A stretch of DNA of 64,000 nucleotides from Paraescarpia echinospica (lineage: Eukaryota > Annelida > Polychaeta > Sabellida > Siboglinidae). Below the pieces are notes generated by a model. It worked only from the letters and a program-made list of their open reading frames with translations. It ran no database searches and had not been told where the DNA came from. Each line of letters starts with the position of its first letter. Position 1 is the first letter of the stretch. The translations under genes and the position numbers were made by a program. Location of the stretch: the NCBI GenBank assembly GCA_020002185.1, contig CM034533.1, positions 44,511,293-44,575,292 of the forward strand. The letters are read 5' to 3'. Of the stretch, positions 54,104-63,710 are shown piece by piece.

Positions 54104-55215
54104 TTGTCCATCCACGGCAGGATGTAGTCCTCCACTACACCTTTCACCTAGACCTTGTCCACCCACTGCAGGATGTAGTCCTCCACTAGACCTTTCACCT
54201 AGACCTTGTCCATCCTGTGCAGAATGTTGTCCTCCAATACACCTTTCACCTAGACCTTCTCCATCCACTGCAGAATGTTTTCCTCCACTACACCTTTCAC
54301 CTAGACCTTGTCAATCTAATGTAGTCCTCCACTAGACCTTTCATCTAGACCTTGTCCATCCACTGTAGGATGTAATCCTCCATTAGACCTTTCTCCTAGA
54401 CCTTGTCCATCCACTGCAGGATGTAGACCTCCATTACAACTTTCACCTAGACCTTGTCCTTCCACAACAGGATGTAGTCCTCCACTAAACCTTCAATCTA
54501 GACCTTGTACATCCACTGCAGGATGTATTCCTCCACTAGACTTTCACGTAGACCTTGTCCATCCACTGCAGGATGTATTCCTCCACTAGACTTTCACCTA
54601 GACCTTGTCCATCCTGTGCAGAATGTTGTCCTCCACTACACCTTTCACCTAGACCTTCTCCATCCACTGCAGTATGTAGAACTCCACTAGACCTTTCACC
54701 TAGACCTTCTCCATCCATTGCAGGATGTAGTACTTCACTATACCTTTCACCTAGACCTTGTCCATCCACTGCAGGATGTTGTCCTCCACTAAACCTTTCA
54801 CCTAGACCTTATCCACCCACTGCAGGATGTTGTCCTCCACTAGACCTTTCTCCTAGATCTTGTCCGTCCACTGCAGGATGCTGTCCTTCACTACATCTTT
54901 CACCTAGACCTTGTCCATCCAATTATGGATGTAGTCCTCCACTACACCTTTCACCTAGACCTTGTCCATCCACTGCAGGGTGTAATCCTCCATTAGACCT
55001 TTCACGTAGATCTTGTCCATCCACTGCAGGATATCATCCTCCACTACACCATTATCCTATACTTTTTCCTTTCAATGCAGGATGTATTCCTTCACTATAC
55101 CTTTCACCTAGACCTTGTCCATACACTGCAGGATGTAGTCCTCCACCAGACTTTCACATAGACCTTGTCCATCCACTGGAGGATGTAGTACTCCACAACA
55201 ACTTTCATCTAGATC
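54104..55215. repeat. Higher-order repeat E, copy 4, slightly diverged
   Basis: The last copy differs from copies 1-3 at several sites: CCATTACAAC near 54,433, CACAACAGG in place of CACAATAGG near 54,465, CCAATTATGG near 54,920, GTAGATCTTGTCC near 55,008 and CCATACACTGC near 55,122. It ends near 55,215, where CCACTGCTGGATGCAG replaces CCACGGCAGG. An edge copy that diverges more than the inner copies is the usual pattern in a tandem HOR block. Confidence 0.8.
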
Positions 55216-55281
55216 TTGTCCATCCACTGCTGGATGCAGTCCTCCACTACACCTTTCACTTAAACCTTGTCCATACACTGT

Positions 55282-57007
55282 AGGATGTATTCCTTCACTA
55301 CACCTTTCATCTAGACCTTGTCAATCCACTGCAGGATGTAGTACTGCAGGACGTAGTCCTCCACTACACCTTTTCCTTAGACCTTGTCCATCCACTGCAG
55401 GATGTAGTCCTTCACTATTCCTTTCACCTAGACCTTGTCCATCCACTGCAGTATGTAGTCCTCCACTAGACCTTTCACGTAGACCTTTTCCGTCCACTGC
55501 ACGATGTAGTCCTCCACTAGACCTTTCACCTAGACCTTTTCCGTCCACTGCAGGATGAAGTCCTCCACTAGACCATTCACGTAGACCTTTTCCACCCACT
55601 GCAGGATGTATTCCTTCACTATACCTTTCATCTAGACCTTGTCTATCCACTGCAGGATGTAGTCCTCCACCAGACTTTCACATAGACCTTGTCCATCCAC
55701 TGCAGGATGTAGTACTCCACAACAACTTTCATCTAGATCTTGTCCATCCACTGCTGGATGTAGTCCTCCACTACACCTTTCACTTAAACCTTGTCCATCC
55801 ACTGCAGGATGTATTCCTTCACTATACCTTTTATCTAGACCTTGTCTATCCACTGCAGGATGTAGTACTGCAGGATGTATTCCTCCACTACATCTTTTAC
55901 TTAGACCTTGTCCATCCACTGCGGGATTTAGTCCTTCACTATACCTTTCAGTTAGACATTGTCCATCCACTGCAGGATGTAGTCCTTCACTATTCCTTTC
56001 ACCTAGACCTTGTCCATCCACTGCAGGATGTAGTCCTCCATTATAGCTTTCACCTAGACCTTGTCCATCCACTGCAGTATGTAGTCCTTCACTATATCTT
56101 TCAGTTAGACCTTGTCCATCCACGGCAGGATGTAGTCCTCCACTACACCTTTCACCTAGACCTTGTCCTCCCACTGCAGAATGTAGTCCTCCACTAGACC
56201 TTTCACCTAGACCTTGTCCATCCTGTGCAGAATGTTGTCCTCCACTACACCTTTCACCTAGACCTTCTCCATCCACTGCAGTATGTAGAACTCCACTAGA
56301 CCTTTCACCTAGACCTTCTCCATCCATTGCAGGATGTAGTACTTCACTATACCTTTCACCTAGACCTTGTCCATCCACTGCAGGATGTTGTCCTCCTCTA
56401 AACCTTTCACCTAGACCTTATCCACCCACTGGAGGATGTTGTCCTCCACTAGACCTTTCTCCTAGATCTTGTTCGTCCACTGCAGGATGCTGTCCTTCAC
56501 TACACCTTTCACCTAGCCCTTGTCCATCCAATTAAGGATGTAGTCCTCCACTACACCTATCACCTAGACCTTGTCCATCCACTGCAGGATGTAATCCTCC
56601 ATTAGACCTTTCACGTAGACCTTGTCCATCCACTGCAGGATATCGTCCTCCACTACACCATTATCCTAGACCTTGTCCTTTCAATGCAGGATGTATTCCT
56701 TCACCATACCTTTCACCTAGACCTTGTCCATCCACTGCAGGATGTAGTCCTCCACCAGACTTTCACATAGACCTTGTCCATCCACTGCAAGATGTAGTAC
56801 TCCACAACAACTTTCATATAGATCTTGTCCATCCAATGCTGGATGTAGTCCTCCACTACACCTTTCACTTATACCTTGTCCATCCACTGCAGGATGTATT
56901 CCTTCACTATACCTTTCATCTAGACCTTGTTTATCCACTGCAGGATGTAGTCCTGCAGGATGTAGTCCTCCACTACACCTTATACTTAGACCTTGTCCAT
57001 CCACTGC
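55282..57007. repeat. Higher-order repeat F, copy 1 (1,726 bp)
   Basis: Landmarks recur at +1,726: 55,321/57,047, 55,632/57,358 and 56,717/58,443. It begins at the monomer with CTTGTCAATCCACTGCAG followed by the 66-bp duplication monomer. The period is 34 x 51 minus 8, again out of monomer and codon register. The cluster of 66-bp monomers (about 55,335, 55,860 and 56,945) is densest here. Confidence 0.8.
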
Positions 57008-58733
57008 AGGATTTAGTCCTTCACTACACCTTTCATCTAGACCTTGTCAATCCACTGCAGGATGTAGTACTGCAGGATGTAGTCCTCCACTACACCTTTT
57101 ACTTAGACCTTGTCCATCCACTGCAGGATGTAGTCCTTCACTATTCCTTTCACCTAGACCTTGTCTATCCACTGCAGTATGTAGTCCTCCACTAGACCTT
57201 TCACCTAGACCTTTTCCGTCCACTGCACGATGTAGTCCTCCACTAGACCTTTCACCTAGACCTTTTCCGTCCACTGCAGGATGAAGTCCTCCACTAGACC
57301 ATTCACCTAGACCTTTTCCACCCACTGCAGGATGTATTCCTTCACTATACCTTTCATCTAGACCTTGTCTATCCACTGCTGGATGTAGTCCTCCACCAGA
57401 CTTTCACATAGACCTTTTCCATCCACTGCAGGATGTAGTACTCCACAACAACTTTCATCTAGATCTTGTCCATCCACTGCTGGATGTAGTCCTCCACTAC
57501 ACCTTTCACTAATACCTTGTCCATCCACTGCAGGATGTATTCCTTCACTATACCTTTTATCTAGACCTTGTCTATCCACTGCAGGATGTAGTACTGCAGG
57601 ATGTATTCCTCCACTACATCTTTTACTTAGACCTTGTCCATCCACTACGGGATTTAGTCCTTCACTATACCTTTCAGTTAGACATTGTCCATCCACTGCA
57701 GGATGTAGTCCTTCACTATTCCTTTCACCTAGACCTTGTCCATCCACTGCAGGATGTATTCCTCCATTATACCTTTCACCTAGACCTTGTCCATCCACTG
57801 CAGTATGTAGTCCTTCACTATATCTTTCAGTTAGACCTTGTCCATCCACGGCAGGATGTAGTCCTCCACTACACCTTTCACCTAGACCTTGTCCTCCCAC
57901 TGCAGAATGTAGTCCTCCACTAGACCTTTCACCTAGACCTTGTCCATCCTGTGCAGAATGTTGTCCTCCACTACACCTTTCACCTAGACCTTCTCCATCC
58001 ACTGCAGTATGTAGAACTCCACTAGACCTTTCACCTAGACCTTCTCCATCCATTGCAGGATGTAGTACTTCACTATACCTTTCACCTAGACCTTGTCCAT
58101 CTACTGCAGGATGTTGTCCTCCTCTAAACCTTTCACCTAGACCTTATCCATCCACTGGAGGATGTTGTCCTCCACTAGACCTTTCTCCTAGATCTTGTTC
58201 GTCCACTGCAGGATGCTGTCCTTCACTACACCTTTCACCTAGACCTTGTCCATCCAATTAAGGATGTAGTCCTCCACTACACCTTTCACCTAGACCTTGT
58301 CCATCCACTGCAGGATGTAATCCTCCATTAGACCTTTCACGTAGACCTTGTCCATCCACTGCAGGATATCGTCCTCCACTACACCATTATCCTAGACCTT
58401 GTCCTTTCAATGCAGGATGTATTCCTTCACCATACCTTTCACCTAGACCTTGTCCATCCACTGCAGGATGTAGTCCTCCACCAGACTTTCACATAGATCT
58501 TGTCCATCCACTGCAAGATATAGTACTCCACAACAACTTTCATATAGATCTTGTCCATCCAATGCTGGATGTAGTCCTCCACTACACCTTTCACTTAAAC
58601 CTTGTCCATCCACTGCAGGATGTATTCCTTCACTATACCTTTCATCTAGACCTTGTTTATCCACTGCAGGATGTAGTCCTGCAGGATGTAGTCCTCCACT
58701 ACACCTTTTACTTAGACCTTGTCCAACCACTGC
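57008..58733. repeat. Higher-order repeat F, copy 2 (1,726 bp)
   Basis: It matches copy 1 with scattered substitutions, for example CACTAATACCTTG near 57,510 (copy 1 has CACTTAAACCTTG) and CCACTACGGG near 57,645 (copy 1 CCACTGCGGG). The match fades near 58,734, where CAGCTAGACC and GCCTTTCAGC variants begin. Confidence 0.75.
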
Positions 58734-60012
58734 AGGATTTAGTCCTTCACTATGCCTTTCAGCTAGACCTTGTCCATCCGCTGCAGGATGTAGTCCTTCA
58801 CTATATCTTTCAGTTAGACATTGTCCATCCACTGCATGATGTAGTCCTTCACTACTCCTTTCACCTAGACCTTGTCCATGCACTGCAGGATGTATTCATC
58901 CACTAGACCTTTCACCTAGACCTTGTCCATCCACTGCAGGATGTAGTCCTCCACTATTCCTTTCACCTTGACCTTGTCCATCCACTGCAGGATGTAATCC
59001 TTCACTATATCTTTCAGTTAGACATTGTCCATCCACTGCAGGATGTAGTCCTTCACTATTCCTTTCACCTAGACCTTGTCCATCCACTGCAGGATGTAGT
59101 CCTCCACTACACCATTCACCTAGACCTTGTCCATCCACTGCAGGATGTAGTCCTTCACTATATCTTTCACCTAGACCTTGTCCATCCACTGCAGGATGTA
59201 GTCCTTCACTATATCTTTCAGTTAGACATTGTCCATCCACTGCAGGATGTAGTCCTTCACTATTCCTTTCACCTAGACCTTGTCCATCCACTTCGGGTTG
59301 TATTCATCCACTAGACCTTTCACCTAGACCTTGTCCATCCACTGCAGGTTGTATTCATCCACTAGACCTTTCACCTAGACCTTATCCACCCACTGCAGGA
59401 TGTTGTCCTCCACTATACCTTTCACCTAGACATTGTCCATCCACTGCAGGATGTAGTCCTTCACTGTACCTTTCACCTAGACCTTGTTCATCCACTGCAG
59501 GATGTAGTCCTTCACTATACCTTTCACATAGACCTTGTTCATCCACTGCAGGGTGTAGTCCTTCACTAGACCTTTCACCTAGACCTTGTCCATCCACGGC
59601 AGGTTGTATTCATCCACTAGACCTTTCATCTAGACTTTGTCTATCCACTGCAGGATGTTGTCCTCCACTGTACCTTTCACCTAGACCTTGTCGATCCACT
59701 GCAGGATGTAGTCCTTCACTACACCTTTCACCTAGACCTTGTCCATCCACTGCAGGATGTAGTCCTCCACTATACCTTTCACCTAGACCTTGTCCTTCCA
59801 CTGTAAGATGTTGTCCTCCACTGGGCCTTTAATCTCTACCTTGTCCATCCACTGCAGGATGTTGTCCTACACTAGACCTTTCACCTAGACCTTGTCATTC
59901 ATTGCAGGATGTATTACTGCGCTAGACCTATAAGATATACATTGTCCAACACTTCATGATTTAACACTCCGATGGGGCTTTTACACCTGTCTCTGTTTGG
60001 TTTATATTGTCC
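58734..60012. repeat. Degenerating right edge of the array
   Basis: Monomers become increasingly irregular towards the right. CCACTTCGGG (about 59,291), CCACTGTAAGATG (about 59,800), GGGCCTTTAATCTCTACC (about 59,818), TTGTCATTCATTGCAGG (about 59,893) and CTATAAGATATACATTG (about 59,928) are progressive departures. The last traceable pieces are TTGTCCAACACTTCATG (59,942) and TTGTCC at 60,007-60,012, 65 bp apart rather than 51. Unique sequence follows. Confidence 0.8.
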
Positions 60013-60563
60013 AATAAGTTTTTCTTTTTTGATAATGGCTGGCCTCTTAATCTTTCCGTTTTTTATGTGTCATTCAGGTCTTCTGGTGATCTATCGCATC
60101 TGCTTAAATGTCCACTAATCCGTCTAGCTAGGAACAAGGATCTGAGAATAAGGTGTTACAAAACAACAGGTGTCTTAATTACATCTTTCACATTTTACGG
60201 ACCTTCTAACTTGACATTAATAAGAGATCATGCCACAGAGAGTTTGACATGTGTCACATTGACATTTCACCATTGCGGACAGGGTGTCATATTATGACTT
60301 CAATGTTTTTATATTAAATGAACGAACGGAGGCGTATCTGGATCGTGCTGTATCTTCTAAATGCCATGTTCTATGGGGCTTCAACATCAAGCGTAGTAAA
60401 AACAAAACGTGCTCCTATTCTTAAAATGGCATTTTGTTGTAGTCATAATAATGTTCCAATTTATCCTGGCACTCGCTGTTTATTATCCGCCTCACCGAGT
60501 ATGTAAGTTTGTTTTTGCGGAAATACGTAACATACATAATTAAAATATGATTATATAAAACCG
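60013..60563. other. Unique DNA between the array and a LINE fragment
   Basis: AT-rich sequence with no recognised gene. A 62-codon ATG open frame at 60,318-60,506 (plus strand) matches nothing I know. An apparent 96-codon frame at 60,007-60,297 begins at a TTG inside the last satellite remnant, so it is not credible as a start. No RNA gene or transposon end is visible. Confidence 0.5.
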
Positions 60564-60866
60564 GTATTTTATGATGTAGTCCCTGGTTGATGTAGAAGCC
60601 AAGTAGCTGTAACCAGTGATGCAACACCGTCTACGTCTGGCCGGGAATGTGATGTGCCACGATGAAATTGCTGAGTTATCCTTTGGTAACCCGAGGGACC
60701 TCGGAGAAGAGTTCATCTTAACATGACCCTGAGAGACACCATTCAGGCCTCTGTGGGATTCGTCTGTCTGCCACAATGCCAGACAGAAAACAGTGGAAAC
60801 AACTGATCGTGTCATCAAGTTAAGTGGATTACATAAGCAAGTAGAAAAATATAAATAGTAAATATG
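60564..60866 (+). mobile_element. Decayed LINE (non-LTR retrotransposon) C-terminal fragment
   Basis: Three adjacent reading frames give pieces of the region after the reverse transcriptase of invertebrate non-LTR elements. Frame 1 (60,625-60,675) reads HRLRLAGNVMCHDEIAE, like the family's RRLRLAGHC-RH motif. Frame 2 (60,675-60,761) has LW, then PEGPRRRVHLNMTLRDTIQ, like the LW-P-G-R-RGRP segment. Frame 3 (60,764-60,823) has MPDRKQWKQLIVSSS and a stop, like the terminal DR-x-x-W motif. Two frameshifts and in-frame stops mean it is dead. After the stop, TAAG-like pieces (CATAAGCAAGTAG) may be the remains of a simple 3-prime tail. The clade cannot be named from this. It starts about 550 bp from the satellite edge. 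Confidence 0.6.
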
Positions 60867-61796
60867 TCTGGACATCTGAGGTTATACACCGATACACAAC
60901 GGCCGTCCAACGAGGTCCCGTTGCTCCTGTTGGTCCGGTTGGTCTGTTGGTCCGGCTGTTCAGATCACAGCTTGACCAATATTCGCTGATTTATAGAGGA
61001 ACACTATCCATGGTTTCTAAATTAAGAAAGAGATGAATTTAGCTCCGTTGTTCCGATTATTTGGTAGTAATATCTTCCTGCTCCAATCCTAAATTAAAAA
61101 TACAAATACAATCTAATAAAGTAGCCAGAAGCACATGTCTGGAAAGTTTGACGTTAACCCGGTGAGCCACGGGATAAGAATGCGAAAACGTCAGACCGAG
61201 AAGAATCATTTAATAAATTGTCCATTTCCGAGTGAGACATGCACCTCAAGCAACTGGAATAAACGCTGTGCCCGCCACATGTAACACGATTTCCTGACTG
61301 CGCGAACCACTAAACGACCACATATGTTTTGGAGCTAATATCGAATATGTATGGCCGCACGTCCGAACCGGAAGTCTTGCAACTCTGTAGGCAGCCACAA
61401 ATTAAGTGACCGCGCAGTGCAGACCACCTGCTACTCATGTGATGCCATGATCCCTCGACGACATTTAAAGCCGCTTGATTTCCCAGAAAATTGACGAAGT
61501 CGGCTTCTTAAGTCATATTGAACTCCATTAGAGTTGTCTGAGTTGACCATAAGTTAGATTGTTCCAAGTGACACATTGATTTATGTAATAATGTCCGCTA
61601 ATGTTAAAGCACCAGGATAAGCCGAGCTAAAGGTGCGCCAGAAAGCGGAGTGAGTATTCTTGTCCTCGATCTCGCAACTCTGGTGAAATGTCAGTGAGAA
61701 TTGCCAGAAAGACAAGACAGTTGGATCCACTGTATTTGTGGTGAAGAGTAAATCTTAGAGAGACGAGTATAATTAAGCATGCGTACATACGCATAT
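60867..61796. other. Unique DNA, no gene seen
   Basis: About 930 bp with no recognisable coding region or RNA gene. The only local structure is a short tandem motif at 60,929-60,954, GTTGGTCCG, GTTGGTCT, GTTGGTCCG. A tRNA-like arm at 61,158-61,175 (CCCGGTGAGCCACGGG) is a simple inverted repeat without the rest of a tRNA. Confidence 0.45.
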
Positions 61797-62030
<234 letters not shown>

Positions 62031-62189
62031 ACTTGCCGACCGGTCTGTCCCACCACTAGTTCGTGTGATTATCATTGTAAATGCGCTGTCATTGATTGCA
62101 TTCGCACCGTTTTTACGGCGCCTGTCTCTAAATCGTTTCAGCGGCGCCCGTCTCCCCGCTAAGCCGCCGTTTACCGGACACTCTAAGGC

Positions 62190-62275
62190 CGCGACACCAC
62201 TATTCAGCATTAGTCAATATCCTGGATGATTCAGCAGGTTACGGAGTAAGCGGCGCCGAAAATGTATATTGATCA
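62190..62275 (+). repeat. Diverged direct repeat, copy a
   Basis: The core TTCAGCATTAGTCAATAT (62,203-62,220) and the following 25 bases are similar to a segment 230 bp downstream. Similarity is about 80% across some 35 bases by eye, and a weaker shared element (GAAAATGTATATTG here, GAAACGTATAATAG in copy b) lies further on. Just upstream, GGCGCCTGTCTC and GGCGCCCGTCTC form another small local duplication. Possibly remnants of an unrecognised dispersed element. Confidence 0.45.
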
Positions 62276-62419
62276 CCGTCATAATCAACGTAAAAACAAA
62301 GATTCATCACCGTTATTACATATAAAAAATATCGCGCGCGCTAACTTTTATAGCCTATCTATAATTTATATGTTGCTATTGGTTATAAATAAATCACCTT
62401 CAACGAAAACAACACTGGC

Positions 62420-62510
62420 GTCAACTCCGTCTTTCAGAATTAGTCAATATACCGGACGGTTCAACAACCGGACTTTGTCTCCTGTTGCAGAAACGTATAA
62501 TAGCTTGGTT
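62420..62510 (+). repeat. Diverged direct repeat, copy b
   Basis: It holds TTCAGAATTAGTCAATAT at 62,433-62,450, aligned with copy a at +230. When translated, both copies encode a similar short string (PLFSISQYPGRF in copy a, PSFRISQYTGRF in copy b) in frames open on the plus strand, so a degraded tandem coding repeat is conceivable. Evidence for that is weak: no start or splice signals stand out. Confidence 0.4.
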
Positions 62511-63441
62511 TAGCTAATATTGTGATATAAACAGATCCATAGCTTTAGCACAAAACTGTATTTTGGTGGAATTGTGTGGTCTGGAACTCATTATGACGCT
62601 CTGTTTATAAAATAAATGTGTTTGGTTAGCAGACGATGTTCTTTCGTCTAAATAAACGTCCGTCACATTTGTGGACATGTTTAGATTAACCATCAGGTGG
62701 AGCTGCTGTCAAGACACAGTTGTAAACGGGGAGTTGGGTCTGGAGCATCACATTTGAAATGTCCTTAGTGTAGAGAGCTGTATGTATTTATCAGGTACTG
62801 TGGGTGTCTCTTGTGTCGGCGTTTTGCAGTTGTACACTGCTGTAGTTAATTTGTAGAATTATGAATTACAATCTTTCTAGGGAATCTCACATACAGTGTT
62901 GCACACGTTTTACATTATTCCGAACATCACCTCAAATGTTCTGCTGGTTTCGACAATGTGAGACCACGACTTATGTCAATACCATTTGTCATATACACAA
63001 CGTCTAAAACTGATCGAATGACGTTGTCTCATAAAAATTGTCAATTCATTTTATATAGCAAAACAAAATAATTCGCTCTACCATCACTAGTTTAAACATC
63101 ACGTAAAATGCATTGATATTGCGAATGTGAATACCGTATAATTAAAATCCCACAGAAATCACGGCATTATAATCCAAAAATCAGGAGGAACTATGATTAT
63201 AATTAAACTATTGATAAGCACTCCCTGTGTTAATGCAACGTGGTGTCCTTGTGAAATGATTGCCGTTTTACTCCGAATACATGAACCGCATGATGCGAAC
63301 GCAAACTGGGTGTTTACGAAAGACGGCACAATAACATTTAATATTTATGTCAGTGTGACTCATTTACTTTGTTCCTTCCTGAAAATATAGTAGTCTATAA
63401 AGAGTTAACATATCTACGCGCCATCAATTAACTCACACAAA
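62511..63441. other. Unique AT-rich DNA, no gene seen
   Basis: About 930 bp. A 65-codon ATG frame at 63,193-63,390 (plus strand) resembles nothing known and has no supporting signals. Nothing else repeat-like or RNA-like was found. Confidence 0.45.
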
Positions 63442-63466
63442 ACGCGTGTTTTTGTGGAACACGCGT
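63442..63466. other. Perfect 9-bp inverted repeat (hairpin)
   Basis: ACGCGTGTT at 63,442-63,450 is the exact reverse complement of AACACGCGT at 63,458-63,466, with a 7-base loop (TTTGTGG). Each arm contains ACGCGT (an MluI site, also the core of the MCB-type element in some eukaryotic promoters). It may be a regulatory palindrome or the downstream hairpin of a transcript; neither can be shown here. Confidence 0.5.
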
Positions 63467-63490
63467 AACTGCTTAATTATAACACCACAC

Positions 63491-63710
63491 TCACTTCTGT
63501 TGCGACTGTTCTTGTCCTTTCCTCCGAACCTCTTTTAATCTGGTGGTCTTAGTCTTACACTTACAATGTTCTAAAGTGGTACACACGCAAATGTATTTTA
63601 TCATACTGTAAGCCACGACTGACACATGTTTACATAAATGACATTTATAAAACGTGGCGCACCTGATTCCACCCAACATGTGTTGCACCGTTAAGTGTAG
63701 TTTCCCGGCT
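63491..63710 (-). other. Candidate coding exon, unidentified
   Basis: An open minus-strand stretch ending at TGA (63,491-63,493). It is preceded by a plausible splice acceptor (TTGCCTGTTACAG, ending at 63,711). The reading contains GKLHLTVQHM early, a Cys-rich middle and a basic end (CKCKTKTTRLKEVRRKG, then a Gln-rich tail). The hydrophobic strand followed by K-x-K-T-K-T is loosely reminiscent of a C2 domain, but the expected PYVK segment is not convincing. There is no clear ATG in good context; an apparent GTG start is internal. It may be a terminal exon or chance. Confidence 0.25.

Larger units (their letters stand above)
1043..60012. repeat. About 59-kb satellite array of a 51-bp monomer
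   Basis: A head-to-tail array, all in one orientation, of a 51-bp unit; length divided by 51 gives about 1,150 monomers. A consensus monomer is at 1,279-1,329. Its landmarks on the plus strand are CTAGACCTTGTCC, CATCCACTGCAGG (with a PstI site), ATGTAGTCCTCC and ACTAGACCTTTCAC. The consensus has 18 C, 14 T, 11 A and 8 G: about 51% GC, 63% pyrimidine, and no CpG. The most variable site is the fourth base of CTANACC, where all four bases are common. Other frequent alternatives are TTGTCC/TTTTCC, CCATCC/CCGTCC/CCACCC/CCATTC, and CTTTCACC/ACTTCCACC. Monomers of 66, 50 and 44 bp recur as markers. Nothing like spacers separates the units. Function is unknown; the most conservative reading is satellite or large minisatellite heterochromatin. 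I do not recognise the family. Confidence 0.97.

Noticed and set aside
1043..60012. CRISPR array
   Set aside because: Units abut directly with no spacers, the unit is 51 bp with internal variation, and the flanks are eukaryotic with no cas genes.
1043..60012. Telomeric repeat
   Set aside because: There is no TTAGGG-like hexamer, and unique DNA flanks both sides. A subtelomeric or centromeric location cannot be judged from the window.
60007..60297. 96-codon protein at the right edge of the array
   Set aside because: It begins at a TTG within the last satellite remnant, has no homology that I recognise, and lacks a start context.
60573..60582. GATGTAGTCC in the LINE fragment shared with the satellite monomer
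   Set aside because: A 10-base match with no extension on either side; too short to suggest that the satellite derives from the LINE.
61158..61175. tRNA-like or SINE-like arm
   Set aside because: Only a short inverted repeat; no acceptor stem, anticodon arm or A/B box pair could be found.
62378..62392. ATTGG followed by TATAAATA as a promoter
   Set aside because: The two motifs are only 2 bp apart and the region is AT-rich; chance occurrence is likely and no gene follows.
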